Shown: piece by piece, positions 43,378 through 52,305 of the stretch
Numbering within the stretch: position 1 is the stretch's first letter
Layout: every line of letters starts with the position of its first letter
DNA from: JBMOPD01 sp049323615
Lineage (GTDB): Bacteria; Bacillota; Desulfotomaculia; Desulfotomaculales; Desulfocucumaceae
Assembly: GCA_049323615.1 (NCBI GenBank)
Contig: JBMOPD010000007.1
Coordinates: 1-64,000 of the forward strand
DNA: 64,000 bases
Direction of reading: 5' to 3'
Notes under the pieces: model-generated
Told to the model about the DNA's origin: nothing
What the model saw: the letters and a program-made list of their open reading frames with translations, nothing else
The model's database searches: none
Position numbers and translations under genes: made by a program

Positions 43378-43421
43378 CTTACAACATTGTTAAGTATATG
43401 ATTAAAAAATTAGGCTGTCAA
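43378..43421 (-). promoter_or_regulatory. Promoter and operator-like site of the EmrAB-type operon
   Basis: On the minus strand TTGACA (43421-43416), a 17-base spacer and TATACT (43398-43393) are followed by TTAACAATGTTGTAAG, containing the 9-base palindrome AACA-A-TGTT. The whole block is repeated upstream of the RND operon at 47998-48035. Confidence 0.8.
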
Positions 43422-43433
43422 TATGAAACCTCT

Positions 43434-46400
43434 CTATCCTATTCCGTCTACTGCTTTCCATGCCCGGTAGCGGTCCATGGCCCTGCGGCCCCAGTCGTCA
43501 AATATGGTATAAACCACCGGTACCACCACCAGGGTAAGGACGGTGGAGACCAGCAGCCCCCCGATAACCACCGTGGCCATGGGCGCCTGCATCTGGGTGC
43601 CCTCACCCATGCCCAGGGCCAGGGGAAGCATGGCGAATATGGTGGTGGACGCAGTCATCAGTATGGGCCGCAGCCTTACCGGCCCGGCCTGGACAATGGC
43701 CTCGTCCCTGGGCAGTCCCCTGTTTTTCAGCTGCTTTATGTAGTCCACCAGCACGATGGCGTTGTTCACCACTATACCGCACATCATGATCAGCCCGATG
43801 AAGGCCGGGACGCTGAAGGGCCTGCCGGTCAGTACCAGGCTCAATACCACCCCGGTTATTGAAACCGGTATGGAGAACATGATCACGAAGGGGTAAAGAA
43901 GCGACTCAAACTGTCCGGCCATCACCATGTAAACCAGCAGTATGGCCAGTATCAGTGCCGGGCCCAGGTCTCCGAAGGACTCGGACATGTCCTGGCTCTG
44001 GCCGCCGATAATAAAGGTGTAACCGGGGGGAAGGGGGATGGCGTCCAGCTTTTGCTGAATGTCAGCAATAACGCTGCCCAGGTCGCGCCCCGTATAGTCC
44101 CCATATATATATGCCACCCTGGAGTTACCCGCTCTTTCCACGTTGCGAGGCCCCTCTCCCTCCACCATGTCCACCACTTCCGCGATGGGAATTTTTGCCC
44201 CGTTGGAGGCCGTGAAGCTCAGATTGGCCAGGGCGGCGGTATCCTTTCTTGACTCGGGGTCCAGTATCAGCCTGACGTCGGTCAGGGTCCCACCCTGGTC
44301 AATGCTGGTGACCACCTGCCCCTCGCCGGCGACTTTGATGGCCGACGTCACCTGGGACGAAGAAATGCCGTAGTGGGCCAGCTTGTCCCGGTTAATCAGC
44401 ATCTGCAGCTCCGGGCTGCCGGAGGTCATGCTCTGGGCCACGTGGGTGGTCCCGGGAACCTCTTCAACTGCTTTCTTCATTTGCCCGGCAAGATTTTTCA
44501 GGGTATCCAGGTCGTTGCCCTGCAGTGTAATCTCTATGGCCCGTCCTGATACGGCCCGGCTCAACATATTGCCAGAACCGGAAGAAATTCTCACGTTCAC
44601 CCCGGGGAAGCCCATCACCTTGGGGCGCAGATCGTTTATAACTTCATCCGTGGACCGCCGGCGGTCATCCTTCAGCCTGACATTGAGCTGGCCCCGGTCG
44701 CCCCCGCTGGCGCCCATGGGGCCTCCCCCCCCGCCAACGCTGGTCAGCACCGACTCCACCTCGGGGACCTTCTGCACCTGCTTGCGAATTGCCTCCACCA
44801 CCTTGCCGGTTTCCGAAAGGGTGGTGGCCACCGGCATCTCGACACTGATGTTAATCTGCCCGGCGTCCTGGGCGGGCATGAACTCCATACCGATAAAGCG
44901 CACCAGCAGAAGGCTTGCAAAGGTAACCAGGGCTGCCGTGATAACTACCTTGGCCCTCCGGCCCAGGGACCATTTAAGCAGGCTGCGGTATTTTTCGTCC
45001 AGGGTGTGGTACCACAGCTCGCTTTTCCTGAAAATTTTATTCCACCAGCTTTTCCCGTCGCCCAGACCTTCCATCTGCCCCAGTATGCGTGAACAGATGA
45101 GAGGGACCAGGGTCAGCGCCACAAAAAGCGCCGCCAGCTGGGAAAAGGCCACGGTCAGGGCAAACTGCCTGAAAAGCTGGCCGGCGAGCCCCTTGACAAA
45201 CACCATGGGCAGGAACACCACCGCCACTGTAAGGGCCGAGGCCGTAACGGCCATGCCCACCTCGGCCGCTCCCTTCCTGGCGGCCTCCTTCGGTTCCAGG
45301 CCCTGGTAGCGGTGGCGGTATATGCTCTCCAGCACCACTATGGCATAGTCCACCATGTGCCCCACGCCCAGGGAAAGCCCGGCCATGGACATCATGTTCA
45401 GGGTCATGTTGTTGAAATACATAAGTGAAAATGTGGTGATCACCGCAAAGGGGATGGTGGTGGCGATAACCACCGTGGTGCGCAGGTTTCTTAAGAAAAG
45501 CAGCAGCACCAGCACCGCCAGGCCGCCCCCCAGAATAATGCTGCGGGTAATATCGTTTATCGAGTCCTTTACAGTCTTGGACTGGTCAAAAACAGTGGCA
45601 AACTCTATTTCGCCGGGAAGTTCCTTTTTAAGCCTGTCCATTTCCTGCTTGACCCGCTCGGCCACGTCCACGGTGTTGGAACCGCTCTGCTTGTTTATGG
45701 ACATGCTGATGGCCGGCCTGTCGTTCAGGAGGGCGTAGCTGTTCACGGTGGCAAAGGTGTCCTCCACGTCGGCCAGGTCTCCCAGGCGGACGCTGCCTCC
45801 GCCGGGCAGCTGCACCGGCAGGGCCTTCAGCTCGTCTACTGTATTGTAGCGCCCCAGGGCCCTGACCACGTAGTCCTTTTGGCCCTTGCGCAACACCCCT
45901 CCGGACACGTCAACGTTTTCTCCCTGCATCGACTGGGTCAGCTGCGCCACCGTTAGCCCGTACTGCTGGAGCCTGCCCGGATCGATACGCACCTGTACCT
46001 CCCGGGACAGTCCCCCCGCCACACTCACGCCGGCCACCCCCGGCACCCTCTCCAGGGCAGGCTGTATATTGTCCTCCACCATCTTCTTTAACGCGTACTG
46101 ATCGCTGAGGCCCGACACGGCTACGGCCAGTATGGGCATCATGGAGGTGTCGAACTTGTAAACGGCGAGGTTTTCCACCTCGTCGGGCAGCCTGCGCTTG
46201 TACATCTCAAGCCTGGCCCTGACGTCGGCCTGGGCGGTGTCCATGTTTGTGCCCCAGGCAAACTGGACCCTCACCTGGCACGACCCCACCCTGCTGTTGG
46301 AGGTTATCTTTTCCACGTTGCTGACCGTACCCACCGCGGCCTCGATTACCCGGGCCACGTCCTTTTCAACCTCTTCGGGGCCGGCCCCGGGATAAGAGGC

Positions 46401-46544
46401 TGAAACGGTGAGGGTGGGGTTGGTTATCTCCGGGAGCAGGTCGATGGAAAGATAGCTTAAGGCCGTGAATCCCAGTACCAGCAAGCCGACAATGACCATC
46501 ACCATGGTCACCGGCCGCTCCACCGAAAAATCGGTTATTTTCAT
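43434..46544 (-). CDS. RND-family multidrug efflux pump (AcrB/HAE1 type)
   Basis: This 1036-residue inner-membrane pump has the duplicated RND layout: helix 1 at about residues 10-30, a large extracytoplasmic porter/docking loop, helices 2-6 with the motif MVDYAIVVLESIYRH containing the proton-relay Asp (about 400), and a second half of the same design. It uses the proton gradient to export drugs, dyes or fatty acids. Length and motifs are complete. Its ATG overlaps the upstream adaptor stop by four bases. No TolC-like gene is in the window, as expected if the host has a single membrane. Confidence 0.95.
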   Translation of the reverse strand: MKITDFSVERPVTMVMVIVGLLVLGFTALSYLSIDLLPEITNPTLTVSASYPGAGPEEVEKDVARVIEAAVGTVSNVEKITSNSRVGSCQVRVQFAWGTNMDTAQADVRARLEMYKRRLPDEVENLAVYKFDTSMMPILAVAVSGLSDQYALKKMVEDNIQPALERVPGVAGVSVAGGLSREVQVRIDPGRLQQYGLTVAQLTQSMQGENVDVSGGVLRKGQKDYVVRALGRYNTVDELKALPVQLPGGGSVRLGDLADVEDTFATVNSYALLNDRPAISMSINKQSGSNTVDVAERVKQEMDRLKKELPGEIEFATVFDQSKTVKDSINDITRSIILGGGLAVLVLLLFLRNLRTTVVIATTIPFAVITTFSLMYFNNMTLNMMSMAGLSLGVGHMVDYAIVVLESIYRHRYQGLEPKEAARKGAAEVGMAVTASALTVAVVFLPMVFVKGLAGQLFRQFALTVAFSQLAALFVALTLVPLICSRILGQMEGLGDGKSWWNKIFRKSELWYHTLDEKYRSLLKWSLGRRAKVVITAALVTFASLLLVRFIGMEFMPAQDAGQINISVEMPVATTLSETGKVVEAIRKQVQKVPEVESVLTSVGGGGGPMGASGGDRGQLNVRLKDDRRRSTDEVINDLRPKVMGFPGVNVRISSGSGNMLSRAVSGRAIEITLQGNDLDTLKNLAGQMKKAVEEVPGTTHVAQSMTSGSPELQMLINRDKLAHYGISSSQVTSAIKVAGEGQVVTSIDQGGTLTDVRLILDPESRKDTAALANLSFTASNGAKIPIAEVVDMVEGEGPRNVERAGNSRVAYIYGDYTGRDLGSVIADIQQKLDAIPLPPGYTFIIGGQSQDMSESFGDLGPALILAILLVYMVMAGQFESLLYPFVIMFSIPVSITGVVLSLVLTGRPFSVPAFIGLIMMCGIVVNNAIVLVDYIKQLKNRGLPRDEAIVQAGPVRLRPILMTASTTIFAMLPLALGMGEGTQMQAPMATVVIGGLLVSTVLTLVVVPVVYTIFDDWGRRAMDRYRAWKAVDGIG

Positions 46545-47809
46545 CTGCCGCTACCTCCCGTGACCCCTTCCCCCGCCGGGGCGCCCTTGCCGCTTTCCCC
46601 TGCAGGGGGCTTTCCGGAGGCGCCCCCCGGGGGCTTCCCGCCTTCAGTGCCCGCCCCCTGGGCTCCGGGTTTTGCCTCTTGGGCGATCCTGACGGGCATG
46701 CCGTTGACAAGGGACTGCTGGCCCAGGGTCACCACCAGGTCCCCGGGCTTCAAACCTTCCCCCGACACCTCTGTCTTATTGCCCTCGGCCACGCCGGTCT
46801 CCACTTTGCATTCCTTGGCCTTTCCGTTTTCCACCACAAACAGGTACTTGCCGTCGGGCCGGTTGATTACCGCGTCAACGGGCACCACCATGACATTCTT
46901 GCTCTCCATGACAGGAATCCGGGCCCTGGCGAACATGCCCTGCTTTATAAGACCGTCGGGGTTGGCCAGCTCAATCTCCACCGGGTAGCCCCTGGCTATG
47001 CTGTCCACCGCGGGGCTTGAGGCGATTATTTTTCCGGTGAAGGGTTCCTTTCTCACGTCCGGTATTTCCACGTCCACCTGCTGCCCGGCGGACAGCCTGT
47101 TTATGTGCTGGTCCCCCACAAATACCTTCACCTTAACGGTGCTTATATCCACCACCCCCACGGCCTGGGTGGCGGTGGTCACATTCTGCCCCACCTCAAC
47201 GCCGACGAAGGAAACAACGCCGTCTACGGGGGACCTGACCGTTGAACCTTCCAGCAGGCTCTGCTGGTAGTTCAGGCTGGCCTCGCTTTTGGCCACGGCG
47301 GCCTCATACTCTCCCGACATGGCCTGCTCGTATTTAAGTTCCATTTCGTCGTATTTATCCTTGGAAACGGCCCCGGCCTCGTACAGCTTTTTGTAGTTGT
47401 CCAGGGCGTTTCGGTAATATTCCCTGTTTTTGCGGGCCATCTCCAGCCTGGCCCTGGACATGGCCAGGTCCGCCTCCTGGGTCCTGACCTGGGCGGAGAT
47501 CTCAGACGTATCCAGGGTAAACAGCACGTCTCCCTTTTTCACCCGGTCGCCCATGCGCACCGCCACCGAGGCCACCCGGCCGGCCACCTTGGGCGCCAGC
47601 ACCGCGGACCTGGCGGGCTGCACCTGGCCGTTGAAAAATTTAATGTCCCTTACATCGGCCACTGCCAGCGGGGAGGTGGCCACCGCCACGGCATTCACAC
47701 CGGTGCCCGGACCTCCTTTACCGGCATTTCCGGACTTGCTCCCGCAGCCGGCTGAAACCATCAGGATAATTAAAAAAATTACGAAAAAAACAGGCCTTAA
47801 TCTCATCAT
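46541..47809 (-). CDS. RND efflux adaptor lipoprotein with Gly/Pro-rich tail
   Basis: This 422-residue adaptor for the downstream pump has a lipobox in ILMVSAGCGS (Cys at about residue 22). Lipoyl halves AVLAPKVAGRVASVAVRMGD (about 70) and STVRSPVDGVVSFVGVEVGQ (about 192) flank a helical hairpin. The last 45 residues are a low-complexity Gly/Pro/Ala/Lys tail not usual for the family. GGAGG lies four bases before ATG 47809 and seven before the following ATG, so the start may be one codon later. The leader from the promoter is about 190 bases. Confidence 0.9.
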   Translation of the reverse strand: MMRLRPVFFVIFLIILMVSAGCGSKSGNAGKGGPGTGVNAVAVATSPLAVADVRDIKFFNGQVQPARSAVLAPKVAGRVASVAVRMGDRVKKGDVLFTLDTSEISAQVRTQEADLAMSRARLEMARKNREYYRNALDNYKKLYEAGAVSKDKYDEMELKYEQAMSGEYEAAVAKSEASLNYQQSLLEGSTVRSPVDGVVSFVGVEVGQNVTTATQAVGVVDISTVKVKVFVGDQHINRLSAGQQVDVEIPDVRKEPFTGKIIASSPAVDSIARGYPVEIELANPDGLIKQGMFARARIPVMESKNVMVVPVDAVINRPDGKYLFVVENGKAKECKVETGVAEGNKTEVSGEGLKPGDLVVTLGQQSLVNGMPVRIAQEAKPGAQGAGTEGGKPPGGASGKPPAGESGKGAPAGEGVTGGSGR

Positions 47810-47997
47810 TCATCCTCCATCCATGTGGTCCGGAGTTTTATTACTCTTACCGGGTAATAAGCATGTCCGGCAGGCGGACATAGAAAAAGGACACCGGTCA
47901 ACAACCCCCGGCATCCCATTTTCAGGTCTTTATCCATCCCACGATAACGGCGGCATTTAAAGACACTCCTGCTTATAGTTAATCATTTAAAAGGTTT

Positions 47998-48035
47998 ACA
48001 TTGTTGAGTATATGACTAATTGGAATGACTGTCAA
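47998..48035 (-). promoter_or_regulatory. Promoter and operator-like site of the RND operon
   Basis: On the minus strand TTGACA (48035-48030), a 17-base spacer and TATACT (48012-48007) are followed by CAACAATGTAAAC. Spacing and most spacer-flanking bases match the promoter at 43378-43421, so one regulator probably governs both operons. Confidence 0.8.
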
Positions 48036-48078
48036 TACTTAGTGAATAAAGAAAAGATCGGTCAATAAACCCGGCAGG

Positions 48079-49131
48079 CTACTCTTCCAGGGCTTCCAGG
48101 ATTGCCTGCCAGTTGCAGTACTCCACTATATTCTCCAGTGTTATCCTTACTCCCGCCTTGTCTCCGGGAGTTATATGCCTGGATATCCTGGAAATCTTGT
48201 CGATGGTGGTATACGTGTCGTAATGGACCAGGATTACCGGCACGCCCTTCTCTTCGGCCCTGGCCAGCACCTTGACGTCGGGGTAAAGCCCGCCGGTCAG
48301 GATCAGCGCCGATGTGCTGGTTTCCAGGGCGGCCAGCGCCAGGTCGGCCCTGTCCCCGCCGAGAACAACGGCCTTATCGGCGGAGCGGCGCAGGTACCTG
48401 ATGGCTCCGTCCAGGGTCATGGCCCCCACCATGATATCCTCCACCAGCAGGCCCAGCCGGTCATGGCCGGCCAGTATTTCCCCGCCCAGTTCCTTGTAAA
48501 ATTCCTCCACCGTGGGGGCTGCTATCTCCGGGCGCCTGGGGATTACGCCCAGGGTCTTAAACCCCCGCTCTTCCAGGATGGGGGCGAAGATCCCCTTTGT
48601 CTTGGAGACCAGGGGCCAGGGGATGTTGTTGAACAGGTTGCCCACCACGGACACAGTTTTAGCCTCCAGGTGCTCGTTCAGGAAAAGGGCCTGGTCAACG
48701 CTGAAGTCATTTTCTATCTTTATGGTCACCAGCACCTTGGCTCCCAGCTTAAGGGCCAGGGCAACGTCGCACAGTCCCCAGCTCTTATAAATATAAGGCT
48801 TGACGGCACCATCGATAAGCACTATATCCGCGCCCCGGGCCACCCTCTGGTAGGAGCTTATAATGGCTTCCACCGATTCCCTCTTTTTGCCCCCGGAAAG
48901 GTACGACTGCCCGGCCCGGCAGGGCACGATGTCGCTGATGGGACTTTCCATGTTGAGGATCTCCTTCATCAGCACGGCATCCTCGTCTTCCTGGCCGTTG
49001 GCCCGCAGGGGAGCCCCCACGGGCTTAAAATAAGCAACCTTTTTGCCTTCCCGCTGAAATTTGAGGGCCAGCCCCAAAACCACCATTGTCTTGCCGCTGC
49101 CGGGATAACCGATGACATACAAATTTTTCAT
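48079..49131 (-). CDS. BioD-like P-loop protein with DRTGG domain
   Basis: This protein of 350 residues has an N-terminal P-loop domain of the dethiobiotin-synthetase type (GYPGSGKTMVVLGLAL, residues 8-23; FKPVGAP, about 38) followed by a DRTGG domain (from about residue 215, containing VEDIMVGAMTLDGAIRYL and GGDRADLALAAL). The same two domains form the N-terminal part of long phosphotransacetylases, but the catalytic Pta domain is absent. ATG 49131 follows GAGGTG that overlaps the stop of the acyl-CoA synthetase gene, so the two are coupled; a regulatory role for acyl-CoA/acetate conversion is plausible. Confidence 0.82.
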   Translation of the reverse strand: MKNLYVIGYPGSGKTMVVLGLALKFQREGKKVAYFKPVGAPLRANGQEDEDAVLMKEILNMESPISDIVPCRAGQSYLSGGKKRESVEAIISSYQRVARGADIVLIDGAVKPYIYKSWGLCDVALALKLGAKVLVTIKIENDFSVDQALFLNEHLEAKTVSVVGNLFNNIPWPLVSKTKGIFAPILEERGFKTLGVIPRRPEIAAPTVEEFYKELGGEILAGHDRLGLLVEDIMVGAMTLDGAIRYLRRSADKAVVLGGDRADLALAALETSTSALILTGGLYPDVKVLARAEEKGVPVILVHYDTYTTIDKISRISRHITPGDKAGVRITLENIVEYCNWQAILEALEE

Positions 49132-49141
49132 TTTATTCACC

Positions 49142-51247
49142 TCACGAAACCGAAATGGTAATTTTTATATCGAGGGCGCTTAAACCTTCCGCATAGGCAA
49201 AAACCGGGTTGACGTCGATTTCAGTGATTTCCGGAAAGTCCATGGCCAGGCAGGCGACACGCCCCACCGCATCCACCAGGGCACTTATGTCCCTGGGCTT
49301 TTCACCCCGGTAACCCCTCAGAAGAGTATACGCCTTGGTCTCGGTAAGCATCTTTTCAATTTCCCTGCGGGAAAGCCTCCTGGCCAGGCGGAAAGACACG
49401 TCTTTAAGCAGGTTTACATAAATTCCGCCCAGCCCCACCGCGATCATGGGGCCGAACTGGACATCCCTGGTCATCCCGATGATCAGTTCGGTCCCTTTGG
49501 GCATCATCTTCTGCACCTCGACCCCGTAGATATCGGCCTGGGGCATGTATCGGTAGGAATTTTCCATTATTTCCAGGAAGCCGCTGTACACCTCCTCCGC
49601 TGTGTTCAGCCCCACCTTCACTCCGCCCACATCGGTCTTGTGCAGTATTTTCGGCGAGGCCACCTTGAGCACCACCGGATACCCCAGTTTACCGGCCTCC
49701 TCTACTGCCTCCTCGGGGTTGGCGGCCAGCACTATGGGCGCCGCCGGTATCCCGTAGGCCCGGGCCACGTCGGCCGCCTCGCTGCCCAGCAAAACCAGGC
49801 GGTTGTCCCTGAGCACATCGTAAAACACCGCTTTTACCGCCTTCTTGTCGATATCGGCAAACTTGACTGTCCCGCCGGTATCCGGAGAATTCCTGTATTC
49901 ATTGTACCGGACCATCTCGCTGATGGAGGCGATTACGGGCTCGGGAAAAGTATAGCAGGGAATCCCGGCCTCTTTTAATATATTCTTGCCCTCGGCCATG
50001 GAGGGCCCGCCGATGTAAGTCACGTAAAACACCTTGTCCGGGTATTTATTCTTCATGTCTATAACCACCCTGGAAGTTTCCGATGGGTTGTTGGTGGCCG
50101 TGGGACAGGCAATCACCACCACGCTGTCCACATTGGGATCGCTGCACACCTTATCTATGGCAAACTGGTACCGGTCGGCCATGGCGTCCCCCAACACGTC
50201 CACCGGGTTGTAAATACCGGCCTCGGCCGGCAGGCCACCCCTCAGGGCATCCAGTGTCTCCTTGGTGAAACGGGACATGGTCAGCCCCTTAAGCTCGATG
50301 TTATCTGAAGTAATAATGCCGGGGCCTCCGGAATTGGTCACAATGGCCACTTTGGGCCCTTTGGGCACCGGCGACTTGGCAAAGGCTACGGCCAGGTCGA
50401 ACAGCTCGGTAATGGTGCGCGCCCGGATCACCCCGCACTGCCTGAATGCAATATCGTACGCCAGGTCGCTCCCGGCCAGGGCGCCGGTATGGGATGAGGC
50501 GGCCTGGGCACCGGCCTGGCTGGTCCCCGACTTGTATATAATTACGGGCTTCTTCCGGGCGGCCTGGCTGACCACGTCCAGAAACCGGGGGCCGTCGGTG
50601 ACATCCTCGATGTAACACAAAATAACCCTGGTATAGGGGTCGTCAGCGGCCTCCTGGATAAAGTCCATCTCCGAGAGGTCGGCCTTGTTTCCCAGGCTCA
50701 CAATCTTTGAAAAACCCAGCCCCACCTCGTGGCTCCAGTCCAGTATAGCCACCAGCATGGCCCCGCTCTGGGAGAAAAAGGCCATATCCCCCTTTAAGGG
50801 GAAACCCTTGACAAAGGTTGTATTGATGGGCACGTGGGTATCCATCATACCGGCGCAGTTTGGCCCCAGCATTCTCATGCCGTACTGCCGGCACAGGGCC
50901 AGCAGCTTTTTTTCCATATCCAGGCCTTCCCTGCCGATTTCCTTAAAGCCCGCGGTAATGGTCACCAGATTCTTGACCCCGTTCTCGCCGCACTCCCCGG
51001 CCACCTCCAGCACCCTGGCGGCAGGCACCACTATCACCGCCACATCAACTTTTTCCGGCAGGCCGCTGATCGAAGGGTATGCCTTTAAGTTCTCAATTTC
51101 ACTTTCTTTTGGATTAATGGGGTAAATTCTTCCTCCGTACCCTGATGAAATCAGGTTTCTGACTATGGCATTGCTTATTTTTCCCGGCGATCTGGATGCC
51201 CCTATAACGGCCACGGACGCCGCATCAAAGAAGCTTTTGATGCTCAT
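49142..51247 (-). CDS. ADP-forming acyl-CoA (acetyl-CoA) synthetase, fused subunits
   Basis: This 701-residue enzyme interconverts acyl-CoA, ADP and phosphate with acid, CoA and ATP, conserving energy from acetyl-CoA or a related acyl-CoA. Domains run in the fused alpha-beta order: a CoA-binding Rossmann domain (VAVIGASRSPGKISNAIVRN, about residue 12), succinyl-CoA-synthetase-like domains with the phosphorylated His in AASSHTGALAGSD (about 255), and a C-terminal ATP-grasp domain (GYPVVLKVASPKILHKTDVG, about 535). Full length. ATG 51247 lies behind GGGGTGATC. It could serve fermentation of propionate- or aromatic-derived acyl-CoA; the substrate is not evident. Confidence 0.93.
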   Translation of the reverse strand: MSIKSFFDAASVAVIGASRSPGKISNAIVRNLISSGYGGRIYPINPKESEIENLKAYPSISGLPEKVDVAVIVVPAARVLEVAGECGENGVKNLVTITAGFKEIGREGLDMEKKLLALCRQYGMRMLGPNCAGMMDTHVPINTTFVKGFPLKGDMAFFSQSGAMLVAILDWSHEVGLGFSKIVSLGNKADLSEMDFIQEAADDPYTRVILCYIEDVTDGPRFLDVVSQAARKKPVIIYKSGTSQAGAQAASSHTGALAGSDLAYDIAFRQCGVIRARTITELFDLAVAFAKSPVPKGPKVAIVTNSGGPGIITSDNIELKGLTMSRFTKETLDALRGGLPAEAGIYNPVDVLGDAMADRYQFAIDKVCSDPNVDSVVVIACPTATNNPSETSRVVIDMKNKYPDKVFYVTYIGGPSMAEGKNILKEAGIPCYTFPEPVIASISEMVRYNEYRNSPDTGGTVKFADIDKKAVKAVFYDVLRDNRLVLLGSEAADVARAYGIPAAPIVLAANPEEAVEEAGKLGYPVVLKVASPKILHKTDVGGVKVGLNTAEEVYSGFLEIMENSYRYMPQADIYGVEVQKMMPKGTELIIGMTRDVQFGPMIAVGLGGIYVNLLKDVSFRLARRLSRREIEKMLTETKAYTLLRGYRGEKPRDISALVDAVGRVACLAMDFPEITEIDVNPVFAYAEGLSALDIKITISVS

Positions 51248-51319
51248 TGGATCACCCCTTTTATCCTCAAAGTCCGGCTGTCATGGTTTTTCCGGAATAT
51301 AGCAAGACTAATATTTTTA

Positions 51320-51348
51320 ATTATAAATCGGCTGTTATATCAAGTAAA
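51320..51348 (-). promoter_or_regulatory. Probable promoter of the acyl-CoA synthetase operon
   Basis: On the minus strand TTTACT, a 17-base spacer and a perfect TATAAT lie about 75 bases before the start codon. Confidence 0.55.
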
Positions 51349-51502
51349 TAGCTAATTAGCGAGTTTGTGCATAATAGTACTATTTTCAATTTAGTGATAA
51401 TTTAGCTTATCCAGAAAATATTATGGGTCAGTGGGAGTCCGGTTATTTTTAATGACCTTCAGGCAGAATATATTGACAGGAAAAGCAAGGGAGGTGTATG
51501 AC

Positions 51503-51763
51503 TTGTCTTTTGAGATCCTGACCAGGGTTGACCGGGACCTTTCGGTGGAACCCAGTTACATAGTCAGGTACCAGGTATTCGAGGACGGCCATTTTCTGGG
51601 GGACGGGGTGGTGCAGTACCACAGGCTGGCGGAAGCCAACGATTTTGCCATACCCGGCACAATCCGCCGGAAGGACGGAAGGCCCCTCCCCGTTGAAGCC
51701 AGGGGCAAGATTATCCGGAGCATACACGATGCCGTCAAACCATATATAACAGCCGGCCACTAA
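51503..51763 (+). CDS. Small unrecognised protein
   Basis: This 86-residue protein starts at TTG 51503, chosen because AAGGGAGG lies eight bases upstream; ATG 51452 or GTG 51431 in the same frame would give up to 110 residues. The sequence (YIVRYQVFEDGHFLGDGVVQ then IPGTIRRKDGRPLPVEARGK) is compact and well-balanced, so it is likely real. I do not recognise the family. It converges on the Thr-tRNA editing-domain gene with a 12-base gap. Confidence 0.65.
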   Translation: MSFEILTRVDRDLSVEPSYIVRYQVFEDGHFLGDGVVQYHRLAEANDFAIPGTIRRKDGRPLPVEARGKIIRSIHDAVKPYITAGH

Positions 51764-51775
51764 AAACAGGGCGGC

Positions 51776-52192
51776 CTATACTATCCTGGCAACCCTTGAG
51801 TAGGGGTGCCCCTTGGCGTTGATCTCCAGGGTGTTGAACCAGCCAAAGGGCGTGCGCAAGGCATCAAACCCCTTTTGTTTTAAAATTTCTTTTACCCCGT
51901 CCATAATCTCCAGGGAGGACTCCGGGGGCCCCAGCCTGGCAAAAAGGTGGGCAAAGGGGTGCAGCACGATGGTGTTCACCTTCAGGTTGCGGGCGTTCTT
52001 TTCTATCTCGGCAGCCGCCCTTGCCGCAACTTCTTCCGGTCTTTCCTCGTCGCCGGCCTCAACACTCAGCAGCACCACCACCGACTCCCCGACGCTGGTT
52101 TCCCGGGGTTCCGGCGGCTCCACCACTTTGGACCGCCCCTTTTCGGTTATGCAGCTGCGGAAGCTGTTGACGTGCATCATTATAAATCGCAT
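51776..52192 (-). CDS. Free-standing archaeal-type threonyl-tRNA editing domain
   Basis: This 138-residue protein matches the N-terminal editing domain of archaeal threonyl-tRNA synthetase, related to D-aminoacyl-tRNA deacylase, which removes serine from tRNA-Thr. Visible features are MMHVNSFRS at the N-terminus, VNTIVLHPFAHLFARLGPP (about residue 73), TPFGWFNTLEINAKGHPYSR (about 113) including the family's conserved Lys-Gly-His-Pro. No synthetase domain follows. AAAAGGAGGTC precedes the ATG. It could be a trans-editing factor or a deacylase with another substrate. Confidence 0.8.
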   Translation of the reverse strand: MRFIMMHVNSFRSCITEKGRSKVVEPPEPRETSVGESVVVLLSVEAGDEERPEEVAARAAAEIEKNARNLKVNTIVLHPFAHLFARLGPPESSLEIMDGVKEILKQKGFDALRTPFGWFNTLEINAKGHPYSRVARIV

Positions 52193-52267
52193 GAATGACC
52201 TCCTTTTCTATCCTGCATTCTTAATTCAGGCAGTCTTCCAGATATAATTTATTGCTAATATTTTCAT

Positions 52268-52302
52268 CAACACTCCTGTCTCCTGTCTTCTGTCTCCCAA
52301 TT
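52268..52302. repeat. CTGTCTCCTGTCTTCTGTCTCC simple repeat
   Basis: A short run of CTCCTGTCT-type units lies between the editing-domain gene and the TtcA-like gene. A similar run is at about 11911-11936. Non-coding. Confidence 0.5.
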
Positions 52303-52305
52303 TCC

